17,408 nucleotides of DNA from an uncultured Odoribacter sp. (GTDB taxonomy: Bacteria; Bacteroidota; Bacteroidia; Bacteroidales; Marinifilaceae), in assembly GCA_900544025.1 (NCBI GenBank), contig UQTM01000067.1:1-17408 (forward strand). The letters are read 5' to 3'. Each line of letters starts with the position of its first letter. Within the stretch, counting starts at the first letter, position 1. Positions 1-8,900 of the stretch are shown piece after piece. Made by a program: the position numbers and the translations under genes. The notes under the pieces were generated by a model. That model saw nothing but the letters and a program-made list of their open reading frames with translations, searched no databases and was not told the DNA's origin.

Positions 1-88
1 GTATGATGCTTAGAATAAGAGGAATTATAATGGCCGCAAAAAGATCAGTTTTTGTGGGAATGTGGGATTTAGAGACATATGCCTTCAT
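1..88 (-). CDS. Possible N-terminus of a membrane protein, cut by the left edge
   Basis: On the minus strand an ATG at 88-86 opens a frame that stays open to base 1 (29 codons). It begins MKAYVSKSHIPTKTDLFAA and continues into a hydrophobic run (IIIPLILSII) that looks like a first membrane segment. It lies 57 bp downstream of the stop of the LytTR fragment and in the same direction. A polar start followed by a membrane helix would fit membrane-anchored LytTR regulators, so this could be a tandem paralogue of its neighbour. That is a guess from only 29 residues. The plus strand also has a short open frame here (3-98), so the coding call is tentative. Confidence 0.3.
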   Translation of the reverse strand, partial: MKAYVSKSHIPTKTDLFAAIIIPLILSII

Positions 89-145
89 GAAAATATAATA
101 ACATATGAATTCTAAAAATGATGTAATATATGAAATAAACATAAT

Positions 146-427
146 CTATTCCCCTTTCATGCATAACAGGCACTCATCTACTTTTTTTATATAGGTTCTT
201 CCTATGGAAATGGATGTGCCATTTATTCGCACATACTGTGAGATACGATCGTAGGATTGCACGTAGTCTCTGTTAATAATGTATTTTTTATGGCATCTTA
301 TAAAGTTGGAATCCAGTATGGAAGCTAACTGTACCAAGGTATATTGTCTAGCATTGATTTTACCCTTTGTGGTAAAAACAAGAAGGGTATGAGCTTGTGA
401 CTCGATATAGTAAATATCCTCTGGAGA
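146..427 (-). pseudogene. C-terminal fragment of a LytTR DNA-binding regulator, 5' truncated
   Basis: Reading the minus strand without requiring a start codon, the frame is open from about 427 to a TAG at 148-146. It encodes most of a LytTR domain: EDIYYIES (first strand, 421-398), a KGKINARQYTL stretch, then FIRCHKKYIINRDYV and ISIGRTYIKKV. These follow the usual LytTR order of DIxYIE, F-R-x-H-(K/R)-x-Y-(I/V)-(I/V)-N and P-(I/V)-(S/G)-R-x-(Y/F). A TAA at 430-428 lies directly in front, so the receiver or membrane portion and the true start are missing. A TTG at 337 would yield only half the domain and is not a credible start. The frame runs into the truncated lgt on the opposite strand at about base 415. 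GC content is well below that of the rest of the window. It is either a genuine remnant at a rearrangement point or one side of an assembly chimera. Confidence 0.7.
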
Positions 428-1044
428 TTATTTTACCCGTGCGTTTTTCTCCTCATTTCGAGTTTACGGGCTATCAGGGATTGGCGAGCCACGGAGCGGC
501 TATCGGTATCATTGTGGGATTATGGTATTATTCGAAGAAAATAAGTAAGAAATCGATTTTCTGGATACTCGACCGCGCTGTCGTACCCATTGCTTTAGCC
601 GGATTTTTTATCCGTATCGGAAATTTGATGAATTCGGAAATCGTAGGATTGCCCACTACCGTGCCCTGGGGATTCCGGTTTGTCAATGCCGACGGTATTC
701 CTCATCCGGAACTGCCCCGTCATCCGGCGCAGTTGTATGAGGCTATTTGTTACCTGATCAGTTTCTTCATATTGATGTATCTTTATTGGCGTACGAACGT
801 AAAACAAAAGCAAGGTTTTATTTTCGGAGCCTTCCTGATCCTGATATTTACAGCACGTTTTATTATCGAATTTGTGAAAGAAAATCAGGAACCCTGGGAA
901 AATGAAATGGTATTGAATATGGGGCAATGGTTGAGTGTTCCGTTTATATTGGTAGGGATATTTATGCTGTGGTATAGTGGGAAACATTTGGATAAAGGTC
1001 CCGTCCGCCCTGTGGAGCAAGGAAAGAAGAAAGTGAAAAAGTAA
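397..1044 (+). CDS. lgt: Prolipoprotein diacylglyceryl transferase, 5' truncated
   Basis: Lgt is the inner-membrane enzyme that moves a diacylglyceryl group from phosphatidylglycerol to the lipobox cysteine of prolipoproteins. Visible signatures are GLASHGAAIG (His32 of this fragment, the HGGL-type catalytic region), FIRIGNLMNSEIVG (Arg73 and Asn76, the R-x-G-N signature), RHPAQLYEA (109-117), RFIIEF (Arg154) and NMGQ (174-177). Four hydrophobic segments are visible. The fragment has 215 residues where Bacteroidales Lgt proteins usually have about 270-290. The first roughly 80-100 residues, with the first membrane helices, are absent. Lgt-like sequence begins only at about YPLEIILP (bases 415-438); the residues before it are antisense to the LytTR fragment. 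The GTG at 397 is simply the first available start after an in-frame stop at 373. As it stands this is probably not functional. The next gene starts 15 bp downstream. Confidence 0.88.
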   Translation: MTRYSKYPLEIILPVRFSPHFEFTGYQGLASHGAAIGIIVGLWYYSKKISKKSIFWILDRAVVPIALAGFFIRIGNLMNSEIVGLPTTVPWGFRFVNADGIPHPELPRHPAQLYEAICYLISFFILMYLYWRTNVKQKQGFIFGAFLILIFTARFIIEFVKENQEPWENEMVLNMGQWLSVPFILVGIFMLWYSGKHLDKGPVRPVEQGKKKVKK

Positions 1045-1059
1045 AAAGTGGTATAGGAT

Positions 1060-1530
1060 ATGTACGAGAAGAGATTTATGGAAGAAGCCATTCGGTTGGC
1101 TGTGGAAAATGCAAAGAACGGAACCGGAGGACCTTTCGGGGCTGTGGTCGTGAAAGATGGAAAAGTGATTGCCGCCTGCGGTAATTCGGTGACGCCGGAT
1201 AACGATCCGACTGCACATGCGGAAGTGAACGCTATCCGGGAAGCTTGCCGAAAATTGGGTGTTTTTCAGTTGGAAGGCTGTGAAGTATATGCCAGTTGTG
1301 AGCCTTGCCCGATGTGTTTGGGAGCTATTTATTGGGCGCGTCCGGCTAAAGTGTATTATGCTTCGACAAAAGAAGACGCTGCACTCGCAGGTTTCGACGA
1401 CTCGTTCATTTATAAGGAAATAGCTTTGCCGGAAGCCGGACGTTCTATCCCTTTCTTAAACGAGAAGGAAGCCGACGCGGGAAAAGAATTCCGCTTGTGG
1501 AAGGAAAATGAAGGAAACGTAAAATATTGA
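1060..1530 (+). CDS. guaD: Guanine deaminase (cytidine deaminase-fold family)
   Basis: This enzyme would hydrolyse guanine to xanthine and ammonia in cytosolic purine salvage and catabolism. Zinc-site residues are clear: TAHAEVNAIR gives His53 and the proton-shuttling Glu55, and SCEPCPMC gives Cys83 and Cys86. The GFDDSFIYKE segment (111-120) and the 156-residue length match the Bacillus subtilis GuaD type, whose C-terminal segment is swapped between subunits, better than tRNA adenosine deaminase TadA. The ATG at 1060 lies 15 bp after the lgt stop, so the two were probably cotranscribed. A strong terminator follows. The family is secure. The substrate rests on resemblance to GuaD from memory, and related purine or pterin deaminases are possible. 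Confidence 0.87.
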   Translation: MYEKRFMEEAIRLAVENAKNGTGGPFGAVVVKDGKVIAACGNSVTPDNDPTAHAEVNAIREACRKLGVFQLEGCEVYASCEPCPMCLGAIYWARPAKVYYASTKEDAALAGFDDSFIYKEIALPEAGRSIPFLNEKEADAGKEFRLWKENEGNVKY

Positions 1531-1547
1531 TCGGCGATGTGCCGCAT

Positions 1548-1586
1548 AAAAGGCAGTTACGTTAAAAAAACGTGACTGCCTTTTTT
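1548..1586 (+). terminator. Rho-independent terminator after guaD
   Basis: The left arm AAAAGGCAGTTACGT (1548-1562) pairs with ACGTGACTGCCTTTT (1570-1584) over 15 positions with one T-G wobble. The loop is seven nucleotides and A-rich, and a T run follows to 1586. It closes the lgt-guaD unit and separates it from the sensor kinase. Confidence 0.92.
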
Positions 1587-1603
1587 ATTTTTCCGGAAAT
1601 ACC

Positions 1604-1611
1604 TATTTTTG
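1604..1611 (+). promoter_or_regulatory. Bacteroidota-type -7 box for the sensor kinase gene
   Basis: TATTTTTG matches the TAnnTTTG consensus exactly. It lies between the guaD terminator and the kinase ATG at 1663, which implies a leader of roughly 45 nt. No good TTTG -33 element is visible. The perfect palindrome TTTCCGGAAA occupies 1590-1599 just upstream. TTTGCCTG occurs twice, at 1608-1615 and 1624-1631, across the predicted start of transcription. Confidence 0.55.
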
Positions 1612-1662
1612 CCTGTATGCAGGTTTGCCTGATTTGTCCCTAAATAAAATCCAGATTAACAG

Positions 1663-3129
1663 ATGTTTCACCGGAAGAATTTAATATTTATAGGATTATT
1701 GTTGCTATTGGTCTTTGTAGGGGCCGTATGGCTCGTGGGGATACAGATCGACAAAGCGGCTGTCCGGATGCACAGTGCCATGGTGCAGGAAGTGGGGGCA
1801 TACCGTTCGGAACTGATCCGGCAGGATTTTAAGCGGACAGAGGAATTGCAGGAGAGTGTGCAGGCTTTTTTAGAAAAGAAAGGATACGATAAAGAGGGAT
1901 TGACAGAGTTGCTGGAAGGCGTATTGAAAATGGATAATAAGGTCACGCGGGCCTGGTTTGTGGCGGGTGGAGACCATGTGGTTTGCACCAGAGGAAAAGC
2001 GGGTGCGCATGGGGCGGTTTGGACGGATACGGTGCTAAGCGAAGATGGAAGCGGATTATATAAGGATCACCGGGGAGAGTATTGGAGTTTGCGGGGGCAT
2101 TACGGGGGAGTGAATTACGGATTCGATATCGACCTATCCGATCTTCATGCTTATTTTGCCGTGATTGTCCCTGCTAAGCGGAATTATATATATATATTGA
2201 ACGAGGCCGGTGTTTATATCACTTATCCGGATGAAAAGCAGGTAGGCAAGCCGTTACCCGATCTCCGGGAACTGGAGCGGGTGAAAACGGTTATCCGGGA
2301 TAACAAAGAGTTGCAAATGGCAGGCTTTTCGAACTACCTGTTGCTTCCGGTGGATAAAGTGTATTATCCGATTGCTGTGGGAACGGAAAAATGGGTTGTG
2401 GTGGTCAATGTCTTACAGTTGGACAATCAGGAAGCTATGGAGCATTTCCATCGTTACGCCCTGTTGATAGCTGTGGTTACGGTGCTTATTTTTAGTGTAT
2501 TGCTGGCAATATCCCAATATAAATGGCGGAAAGAGTACGATCTGAGGCGGAAGGTGGAACAGGAGGCCTTGCAACTGAATTTGCAGCAGTTGAAAAATCA
2601 GTTGAACCCTCATTTTTTGTTCAATGCGCTCAATTCCCTAAGTGCACTGATTACTGCCGACCCTGCGTTGGCAGAAGAATTTGTGTTGAAATTGTCCAAA
2701 GTTTATCGTTATGTGCTTGAAAAGCGAAATGAAACACTGGCTTCTGTGAAAGAAGAGGTGGATTTCACCTGTCATTATTATTTTTTACAGAAAATCCGTT
2801 TCGGAGAGCAATTGTTGCTGAAGATTGAAAATGATGTGAAGAAAGCCGATGGCATGATCCCTGCGATGAGTTTGCAGTTATTGCTTGAAAATGCCATCAA
2901 ACATAATGAGATCACCCGCCTGCATCCTTTGCATATCAGAATATACCTGTCCGAAGGCGATTTAGTCGTAGAAAATTCCTATTGTCCGCGTTCGGGTGAA
3001 TCCTCGGATTCTATGGGGATCGGGTTGGAAAATATTCAGAAAATTTATGCGTATTATTCTCAGGAAAGATTTCATTATACGGTTGAAAATAGTTTGTTTA
3101 TCTGTAAGTTACCCATTTTAAAAGGATAA
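1663..3129 (+). CDS. LytS/YehU-type sensor histidine kinase with a large extracytoplasmic domain
   Basis: A 488-residue inner-membrane kinase. TM1 spans about 7-29, an extracytoplasmic sensor about 30-262 and TM2 about 265-285. A short coiled stretch leads into a His_kinase domain (PF06580 type) with NQLNPHFLFNALNSL, phosphoacceptor His317, followed by an ATPase region with N box LLLENAIKHN (406-415) and G box MGIGLENI (451-458). The sensor has a Cache-like second half (YIYILNEAGVYITYPDEKQVG, about 175-195), a pattern common in periplasmic ligand-binding domains. The ligand is unknown. Kinases of this family pair with LytTR response regulators, and the only complete one in the window is encoded at 10788-11519, beyond the protease-SusC-SusD genes. 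The gene has its own predicted promoter and is followed by a 237 bp gap. The kinase call is firm; the partnership is inferred from position. Confidence 0.93.
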   Translation: MFHRKNLIFIGLLLLLVFVGAVWLVGIQIDKAAVRMHSAMVQEVGAYRSELIRQDFKRTEELQESVQAFLEKKGYDKEGLTELLEGVLKMDNKVTRAWFVAGGDHVVCTRGKAGAHGAVWTDTVLSEDGSGLYKDHRGEYWSLRGHYGGVNYGFDIDLSDLHAYFAVIVPAKRNYIYILNEAGVYITYPDEKQVGKPLPDLRELERVKTVIRDNKELQMAGFSNYLLLPVDKVYYPIAVGTEKWVVVVNVLQLDNQEAMEHFHRYALLIAVVTVLIFSVLLAISQYKWRKEYDLRRKVEQEALQLNLQQLKNQLNPHFLFNALNSLSALITADPALAEEFVLKLSKVYRYVLEKRNETLASVKEEVDFTCHYYFLQKIRFGEQLLLKIENDVKKADGMIPAMSLQLLLENAIKHNEITRLHPLHIRIYLSEGDLVVENSYCPRSGESSDSMGIGLENIQKIYAYYSQERFHYTVENSLFICKLPILKG

Positions 3130-3366
3130 TATTCTTTTCTATTGCCAGCAAGATTTCTTTCGTTCTCTATATTGTCCGGTTCACTCCTTTTTCCGGGCGG
3201 TTCATTCCTGTTGAGTTTATCGTTTGATTATTTTCTGCTAACATTGTAAAATGCATAAATATCGGTGAAGAATGAATAACTACCCGAAAATGGCATAGCT
3301 TGTCAGGGAATTACTCTCCATTGAATGCATAAGAATAGATTACAACGTTAAACAGATTGATTTGAA
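3130..3366 (+). promoter_or_regulatory. Intergenic control region ahead of the protease-SusC-SusD operon
   Basis: This 237 bp gap is the probable control region of the operon. No exact TAnnTTTG box is visible. The nearest candidate, TATCGTTTG at 3218-3226, has one extra base. An imperfect direct repeat stands out: CATTG-TAA-AATGCATAA at 3242-3258 and CATTG-AATGCATAA at 3319-3332, about 75 bp apart. AACGTTAAA at 3344-3352 is one mismatch from a published LytTR half-site pattern, but I see no partner at the usual spacing. I see no terminator and no small gene here. Confidence 0.4.
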
Positions 3367-5949
3367 ATGAGGAAAATCAGAACTTTTATTATGGCAGTGG
3401 CATTTGTCGGAGTGTTTGTCGGCTTTACGACAGATACTTACGCTTTTGGAAAACGAAAGAAAAAAGAGGTGAAAACCGATACTGTTGCTGTGAAGAAGAG
3501 CCGCTATGAAGAATTGACGCAAAAAGCTAAAACCCGCGAGGGAATGTTTAAAATTCATCAGGTGGAAAAGGACTGGTATTTTGAAATTAGCGATTCACTG
3601 CTGGGAAGAGATATTCTTATCGTAAATAAAGTTTCCGGCGTTCCTTATGAATTGAACGATGCCGGATTGAATAAGGGAATGTCTTATGAAGACCGGATCA
3701 TCCGGTTTTATAAAGATGTGGCCGAAAATAAAGTGTGGGTCACGACTTATAATCCGAAAATCACTTCGCCGGAAGGGGATGCGATTACCCGTTCCGTGAA
3801 AGATAATTACCGGGAGTCGGTGATCGAGCAATTTCCGATCGAGGCATTGAACGGCGATTCTACTGCCGTTGTCATTAAGGTGAATAAAGTTTTCGACGGT
3901 AGCGAGAAAAGTTTCAACGATTTGTATAATAGCATTTCGCTGGGGGCTTCGGTGAAAAAGGAACTATCGAAGATCAACGGGATGAAAGTGTTTCCGGAAA
4001 ATATCGTGGTGAAATCCTTACTGACCACCCGGGTGACCGAAGGAAATGAATCGCTGCCTTTGACGGTAGAGGCTACTACGAATATCGTATTGTTACCCGA
4101 AAAACCGATGCGTCCGCGTTTTGCCGATCCGCGCGTAGGTTTTTTCTCCACTCCGCATATCTATTTTAACGATAAGCAGCAAGCGGTGGAGGAACGGGAA
4201 CTGGTACACCGCTGGCGTTTGGAACCCAAACCCGAAGATGTGGAAAAATACAAACGGGGAGAGTTGGTCGAGCCTGTGAAACCTATCGTGTTTTATATCG
4301 ATCCGGCTACTCCGGCTCAATGGCGCGAGGAAATCAAAGCAGGTGTTTTCGATTGGCAGGTGGCGTTTGAAGCTGCCGGCTTTAAAAATGCGGTCATTGC
4401 TAAAGATGCCCCGGAGGATGATCCGGATTTCGATATCGACGATGTACGTTATTCGGTGATTACTTATGCGGCTTCCCAGCGTGCCAACGCCATGGGGCCG
4501 TCGGTGGTCGATCCGCGTTCCGGGGAGATTATCGAAGCCGATGTCGTGTGGTGGCATAATGTGATGACTTTGCTGCACACCTGGATGCGGGTGCAGACGG
4601 GGCCTATCGATGCCCGTGCCCGTGCCAACCGGTTTAGCGATGCCTATATGGCGAGTGCGATCCGTTTTGTTTCTTCCCATGAGGTAGGCCATACTTTCGG
4701 ACTGAAACACAATATGGGAGCTTCTTCTTCCTTCCCGGTGGATTCTCTCCGTTCTAAAGAATTTACCGCCAAGATGGGGGGGACGGCAAGTTCGATCATG
4801 GATTACGCCCGGTTCAACTATGTGGCGCAGCCGGAGGACGGTGTGGAACATATTACTCCCGTTATCGGGGTTTACGATAAATATGCGATTCGCTGGGCTT
4901 ATCGCTGGCTGGATGTGAAAGATGCCCGGGAAGAATTGCCGGTGTTGAATCAGTGGATATTGGAACATGCCGGCGATAAGATGTATTGGTACGGTGAGCA
5001 GCAGGATCCCAAAGATCCGATCGATCCCCGTTCGCTCGATGAAGATTTGGGCGACGATGTGATTAAGGCAAACCGTTACGGAATCAAAAACCTGAAAAGA
5101 ATCGTGCCTCATATCGTGGAATGGACGGAAGAGGAAGGAAAAGGATATTTTGAAGCCGGAAAATTGTTAATGGCTGTGATCAATCAATGGCAATTGTATG
5201 CAGGACATGTCATGGCGAATGTGGGCGGTTTTTATATCAATAATCCCGTAAAAGGACAGGACATCGACCGTTATATTCCTGTGGAGAAAGCCCGGCAGAA
5301 AGAGGCGGTAAAGTATTTGGTGGAAGAAGTATTCACCGTTCCGGAATGGCTGTTCGAAGCCGATGTTTGGAAGAAAAGCTATCCGGTGAGAAAATCTCCG
5401 AACGGAGAAGTGGAATATTCCCCGTACAGCACTGCCCGTGAATTGCAGTATGCCGTGTTTTACGACCTGATGAAAGACGACCGTTTGATGCGGATGTACG
5501 AGGCCGAAGCCATGAAAGGCAGGGCACAGGTATATACTCCTGAGGCAATGTTCGAGGATTTGCACCGGGCTGTGTTTAAAAGCTCCATGCAGGGCAAGAG
5601 TTTGTCGTTGCATGAACGGATGACGCAGAAAAATTATATAGATGCGATTATCGTCAGTTCTAACAAAGCGGTGGAAAAAACCACGAAAAAGGCATTACGT
5701 CATGAACCTTGTTGCCAGTTTGCCGCCCGTGAAGCGATGTTTGTTGTGAAACCGCAGGAAGAGGTGCAGATCAGAAACTTACACTTTTCCTCTATGGGCA
5801 GGGTGTCTGAGGCTGTTTCGGTGAAGCGCGGCGCGTTACTGAAAGTGTTGAAATTGGCGGAAAGTAATCGGAATACCGGGAATGTCGAAACCCGGCAGCA
5901 TTATGAAGATTTGATCGTCCGGATCAAAGAAGCTTTGAATATGAAATAA
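3367..5949 (+). CDS. Secreted metzincin-like zinc-dependent metalloprotease (DUF5117/DUF4953 type)
   Basis: An 860-residue protein with a Sec signal peptide (hydrophobic core about 7-20, likely cut after TYA at 24-26). There is no lipobox, so it should be periplasmic or secreted. The catalytic site is SSHEVGHTFGLKHN: zinc ligands His438, His442 and His448, general base Glu439. This is the extended HExxHxxGxxH motif. About 30 residues on, SSIMDY (Met478) fits a metzincin Met-turn. Domain order and length fit the large Bacteroidota proteases annotated with DUF5118 (about 45-90), DUF5117 (about 95-290) and DUF4953 (about 390-700); these assignments are from memory, not a search. It cleaves peptides or proteins, substrate unknown. 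The gene sits 33 bp before susC and is probably cotranscribed with susC and susD, suggesting it prepares peptides for uptake. The catalytic residues are intact. Confidence 0.9.
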   Translation: MRKIRTFIMAVAFVGVFVGFTTDTYAFGKRKKKEVKTDTVAVKKSRYEELTQKAKTREGMFKIHQVEKDWYFEISDSLLGRDILIVNKVSGVPYELNDAGLNKGMSYEDRIIRFYKDVAENKVWVTTYNPKITSPEGDAITRSVKDNYRESVIEQFPIEALNGDSTAVVIKVNKVFDGSEKSFNDLYNSISLGASVKKELSKINGMKVFPENIVVKSLLTTRVTEGNESLPLTVEATTNIVLLPEKPMRPRFADPRVGFFSTPHIYFNDKQQAVEERELVHRWRLEPKPEDVEKYKRGELVEPVKPIVFYIDPATPAQWREEIKAGVFDWQVAFEAAGFKNAVIAKDAPEDDPDFDIDDVRYSVITYAASQRANAMGPSVVDPRSGEIIEADVVWWHNVMTLLHTWMRVQTGPIDARARANRFSDAYMASAIRFVSSHEVGHTFGLKHNMGASSSFPVDSLRSKEFTAKMGGTASSIMDYARFNYVAQPEDGVEHITPVIGVYDKYAIRWAYRWLDVKDAREELPVLNQWILEHAGDKMYWYGEQQDPKDPIDPRSLDEDLGDDVIKANRYGIKNLKRIVPHIVEWTEEEGKGYFEAGKLLMAVINQWQLYAGHVMANVGGFYINNPVKGQDIDRYIPVEKARQKEAVKYLVEEVFTVPEWLFEADVWKKSYPVRKSPNGEVEYSPYSTARELQYAVFYDLMKDDRLMRMYEAEAMKGRAQVYTPEAMFEDLHRAVFKSSMQGKSLSLHERMTQKNYIDAIIVSSNKAVEKTTKKALRHEPCCQFAAREAMFVVKPQEEVQIRNLHFSSMGRVSEAVSVKRGALLKVLKLAESNRNTGNVETRQHYEDLIVRIKEALNMK

Positions 5950-5982
5950 GAATACTAACAATTACACTAATAGATTTACTAC

Positions 5983-8900
5983 ATGAGAAAACTGTTTTTT
6001 TTGTTCGTCCTGGGGCTGCCGCTGTTGGCTGCGGCGCAGGAAACCCGTAAGATTACGGGGCAGGTATTGGATTTGTCGTCCGGACAACCTTTGCCGGGAG
6101 CAACTGTCTTTATCGATCCGAAGGCTCCGGAAGCTGCTTCATACAGTCCGGCCGGAACAGTAACCGATGTAAATGGAAAGTTTGAATTTACATTGCCTGT
6201 AACTGTAAAATCGGTGGTGGTCAGTTTTATCGGTTACGAGGTGTTTCCCTTAAATATTGCCGGTAAAAGCGATTTTACCGTCCGGCTGCAAGAAGAGGCG
6301 AAACAATTGGAAGAAGCTGTGGTGACCGGATACCAGAAAATTGAAAAGCGGAAGGTTACTTCTGCCGTTACGACCGTAAGGGCAGAAGATATCAAAAGTA
6401 TCGGCGTGGCGAGTATAGACCAGATGCTGGAAGGAAAGGTGGCCGGATTGATGCCTACCCCTACGAACGGTGCTCCGGGAGCTCCTGCCAAAATGCGGGT
6501 ACGCAGCACGGTGTCGTTGACGGGAAGTACCGATCCATTGTGGGTACTCGATGGAATGATTTTAGAAGGGAACGATATTCCGAAGGATTTTGGGAGTAAG
6601 GACAATATCGATAACCTGTATAATACTTCGATTGCGGGCGTAAACCCTGCGGATATCGAAGATATCACCATTCTGAAAGATGCTGCCGCTACCGCTATTT
6701 ATGGAGCGCGGGCTGCTAACGGAGTGATTGTGGTGACGACAAAAAAAGGAACGAAAGGCAAGATGCGTGTCAATGCTTCGGCTTCTACTTTCATTACGAC
6801 GAAGCCTGATTTGGATAAGCTGAACCTGATGAACGCTTCCGAGAAGGTGGACTTTGAGTTGGGGCTGGCGGCTCGGGAAGATATTACCTATCGGGAAGAA
6901 TGGGGCGGCGTATCGCGTTTGCTGAAAAAATACGATCAATGGGATGCTTTCCGCCAGGGCGGATTTAATGCCATTTCTCCGGAGGCACAGGCTGAAATCA
7001 ACAGCCTGAGAAATTCCGGAACGAATTGGGGAGACGAGGTATATCAAAATGCCGTAAACCAGCAATATAATCTGAGTTTAAGCGGTGGAACGGATCAGGC
7101 GACCTATTATTTATCTACCGGGTATTTTAAAGAGAAGGGAACGACGATTGGTACGGGATTCGACCGTTTGAACGTGACCTTGAAAACAGATTGGAATTTG
7201 CTCGATAATTTGAAACTGACCGCTTCGATGTTTTTGGCAAACAGCACGCGGACAAGCTATATGACGGATGCGGATGCTTTTGTCAATCCTTCGCGCTATA
7301 CCCGCAAGGTGAATCCTTATTTGAATGCGCTGGATGAGAACGGAGATTACGTTTATGATCCCGATATTTTGGAAAATTCGGATAAACGTTTGGATTTCAA
7401 TATGCTTGAGGAACGTGCGAACACCGACTATACTCTGAAGAATCTTTCTTTAAAGCCGATGGTGACTTTAAATTATAAGCCGGTGAGCTGGTTGAATTTA
7501 TCTACCCAGTTTTCTATGCAGATCGACAAGGACCGCACAGAGAAAATGGCGGATAAGAATTCTTATTATGTAAGAAAATACCGTGAGAAAGCGAAACACA
7601 ACGGAAAAGATTATTTGCCTGATGGAGGTGTTGTTCAGAATTGGGACAAAGACATGTCGCAATATCATTGGAAATTGCAGGGTGAATTCAACCGGACGTT
7701 TGCCAGCGTTCACGAAGTGAATGTGATGGCGGGTGTGGAAATGAGAGGCAATAAGGCGAAAGAGATCCATACGAAAGGTTTTGGTTTCGATCCGAAATCA
7801 TTGACCACAAAGCCTTTGGAATTTCCGGAAAATAGTACCAAATGGAACGAAGAGTCTTTCCGGCAGTATCGGCAATCGTTCGATGAAAACCGTTACCTTT
7901 CGTATTATATGACGGCTTCTTATATGTATGATAACCGATATACGGTGTTCGGAAGTTTACGGTATGACGGCTCTAATCTTTTCGGTGTGGACCGGAAATA
8001 TAAATACCTGCCTTTGTGGTCGATTTCCGCAGCCTGGAATATCAACCGGGAAAGTTTTATGGAAGAAGCCGATTGGCTGTCTAATCTGAAATTGAGAGCA
8101 TCTTACGGTTTGCAGGGAAACGTGGATAAAAATACTTCGCCTATGATTGTGGGAGAGTGGAATAATACATCTATTTTACCGGGGGCGAATGAGCCGAATA
8201 TCGGTGTGACTTATCCGCCGAATCCTTATTTGCGCTGGGAAAAGACTTCCAACTGGAATCTGGGAATTGATTTCGGTGTGTTGAGAAACCGGATTACGAT
8301 GAGTTTGGACGGTTATTACCGGGTGAGCGACGACCTGATCGGAACACGTTATATTCCGGGAGAGAACGGTTTCGATTATTCTACCATGAACTGGGCCAAG
8401 GTTACGAATAAAGGTGTGGAATTTGCTTTATCGACCACGAATATTCGTACGAAGGATTTCCGCTGGACGACCGATTTCAACATTGCGCACAATACGAGCC
8501 TTGTAAACCGGATCAATATTCGCGATAACTCCTATACGCCTTCCCTGAAAGGGCATCCGATCGGAGCGCAATTCGCTTTTAAAACAGCCGGAGTGGACGA
8601 CCGGGGATTGCCGATGTTTTGGAAAGGCGATAATAAAGTGACGATGGAAGAGTTTTTCCAGCTCGGACCGGGGAGCGGTTTTGAAGAAATGAGTTTCCTG
8701 AATGTGAGCGATTACCGGGATTTATATACTTATATCGGCGATAGCGAGCCGAAATTCACGGGAGGTTTTATCAACCGCTTTTATTATAAGAATTTTGATT
8801 TGACGATTGCCACCAGCTTCAATATCGGGCAGACCATGAAGGAAACGCCGTTTTATGAACCTACTCAGGTTTCTCCGGGTGAGAATTATAGCAACCGGAT

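Noticed and set aside
146..337. LytTR fragment taken as a complete 63-residue gene from a TTG start
   Set aside because: LytTR homology continues upstream in the same frame to about 421, so the short version is an artefact of choosing a start codon.
595..1218. Open frame of 207 codons antisense to lgt and guaD
   Set aside because: It spans two convincing genes and their junction on the other strand and shows no protein family features.
4093..5112. Long open frame of 339 codons antisense to the protease gene
   Set aside because: It has no recognisable domain, is low-complexity-like in His/Arg/Ile, and lies wholly opposite a well-supported protease coding region. It is a shadow of codon bias.
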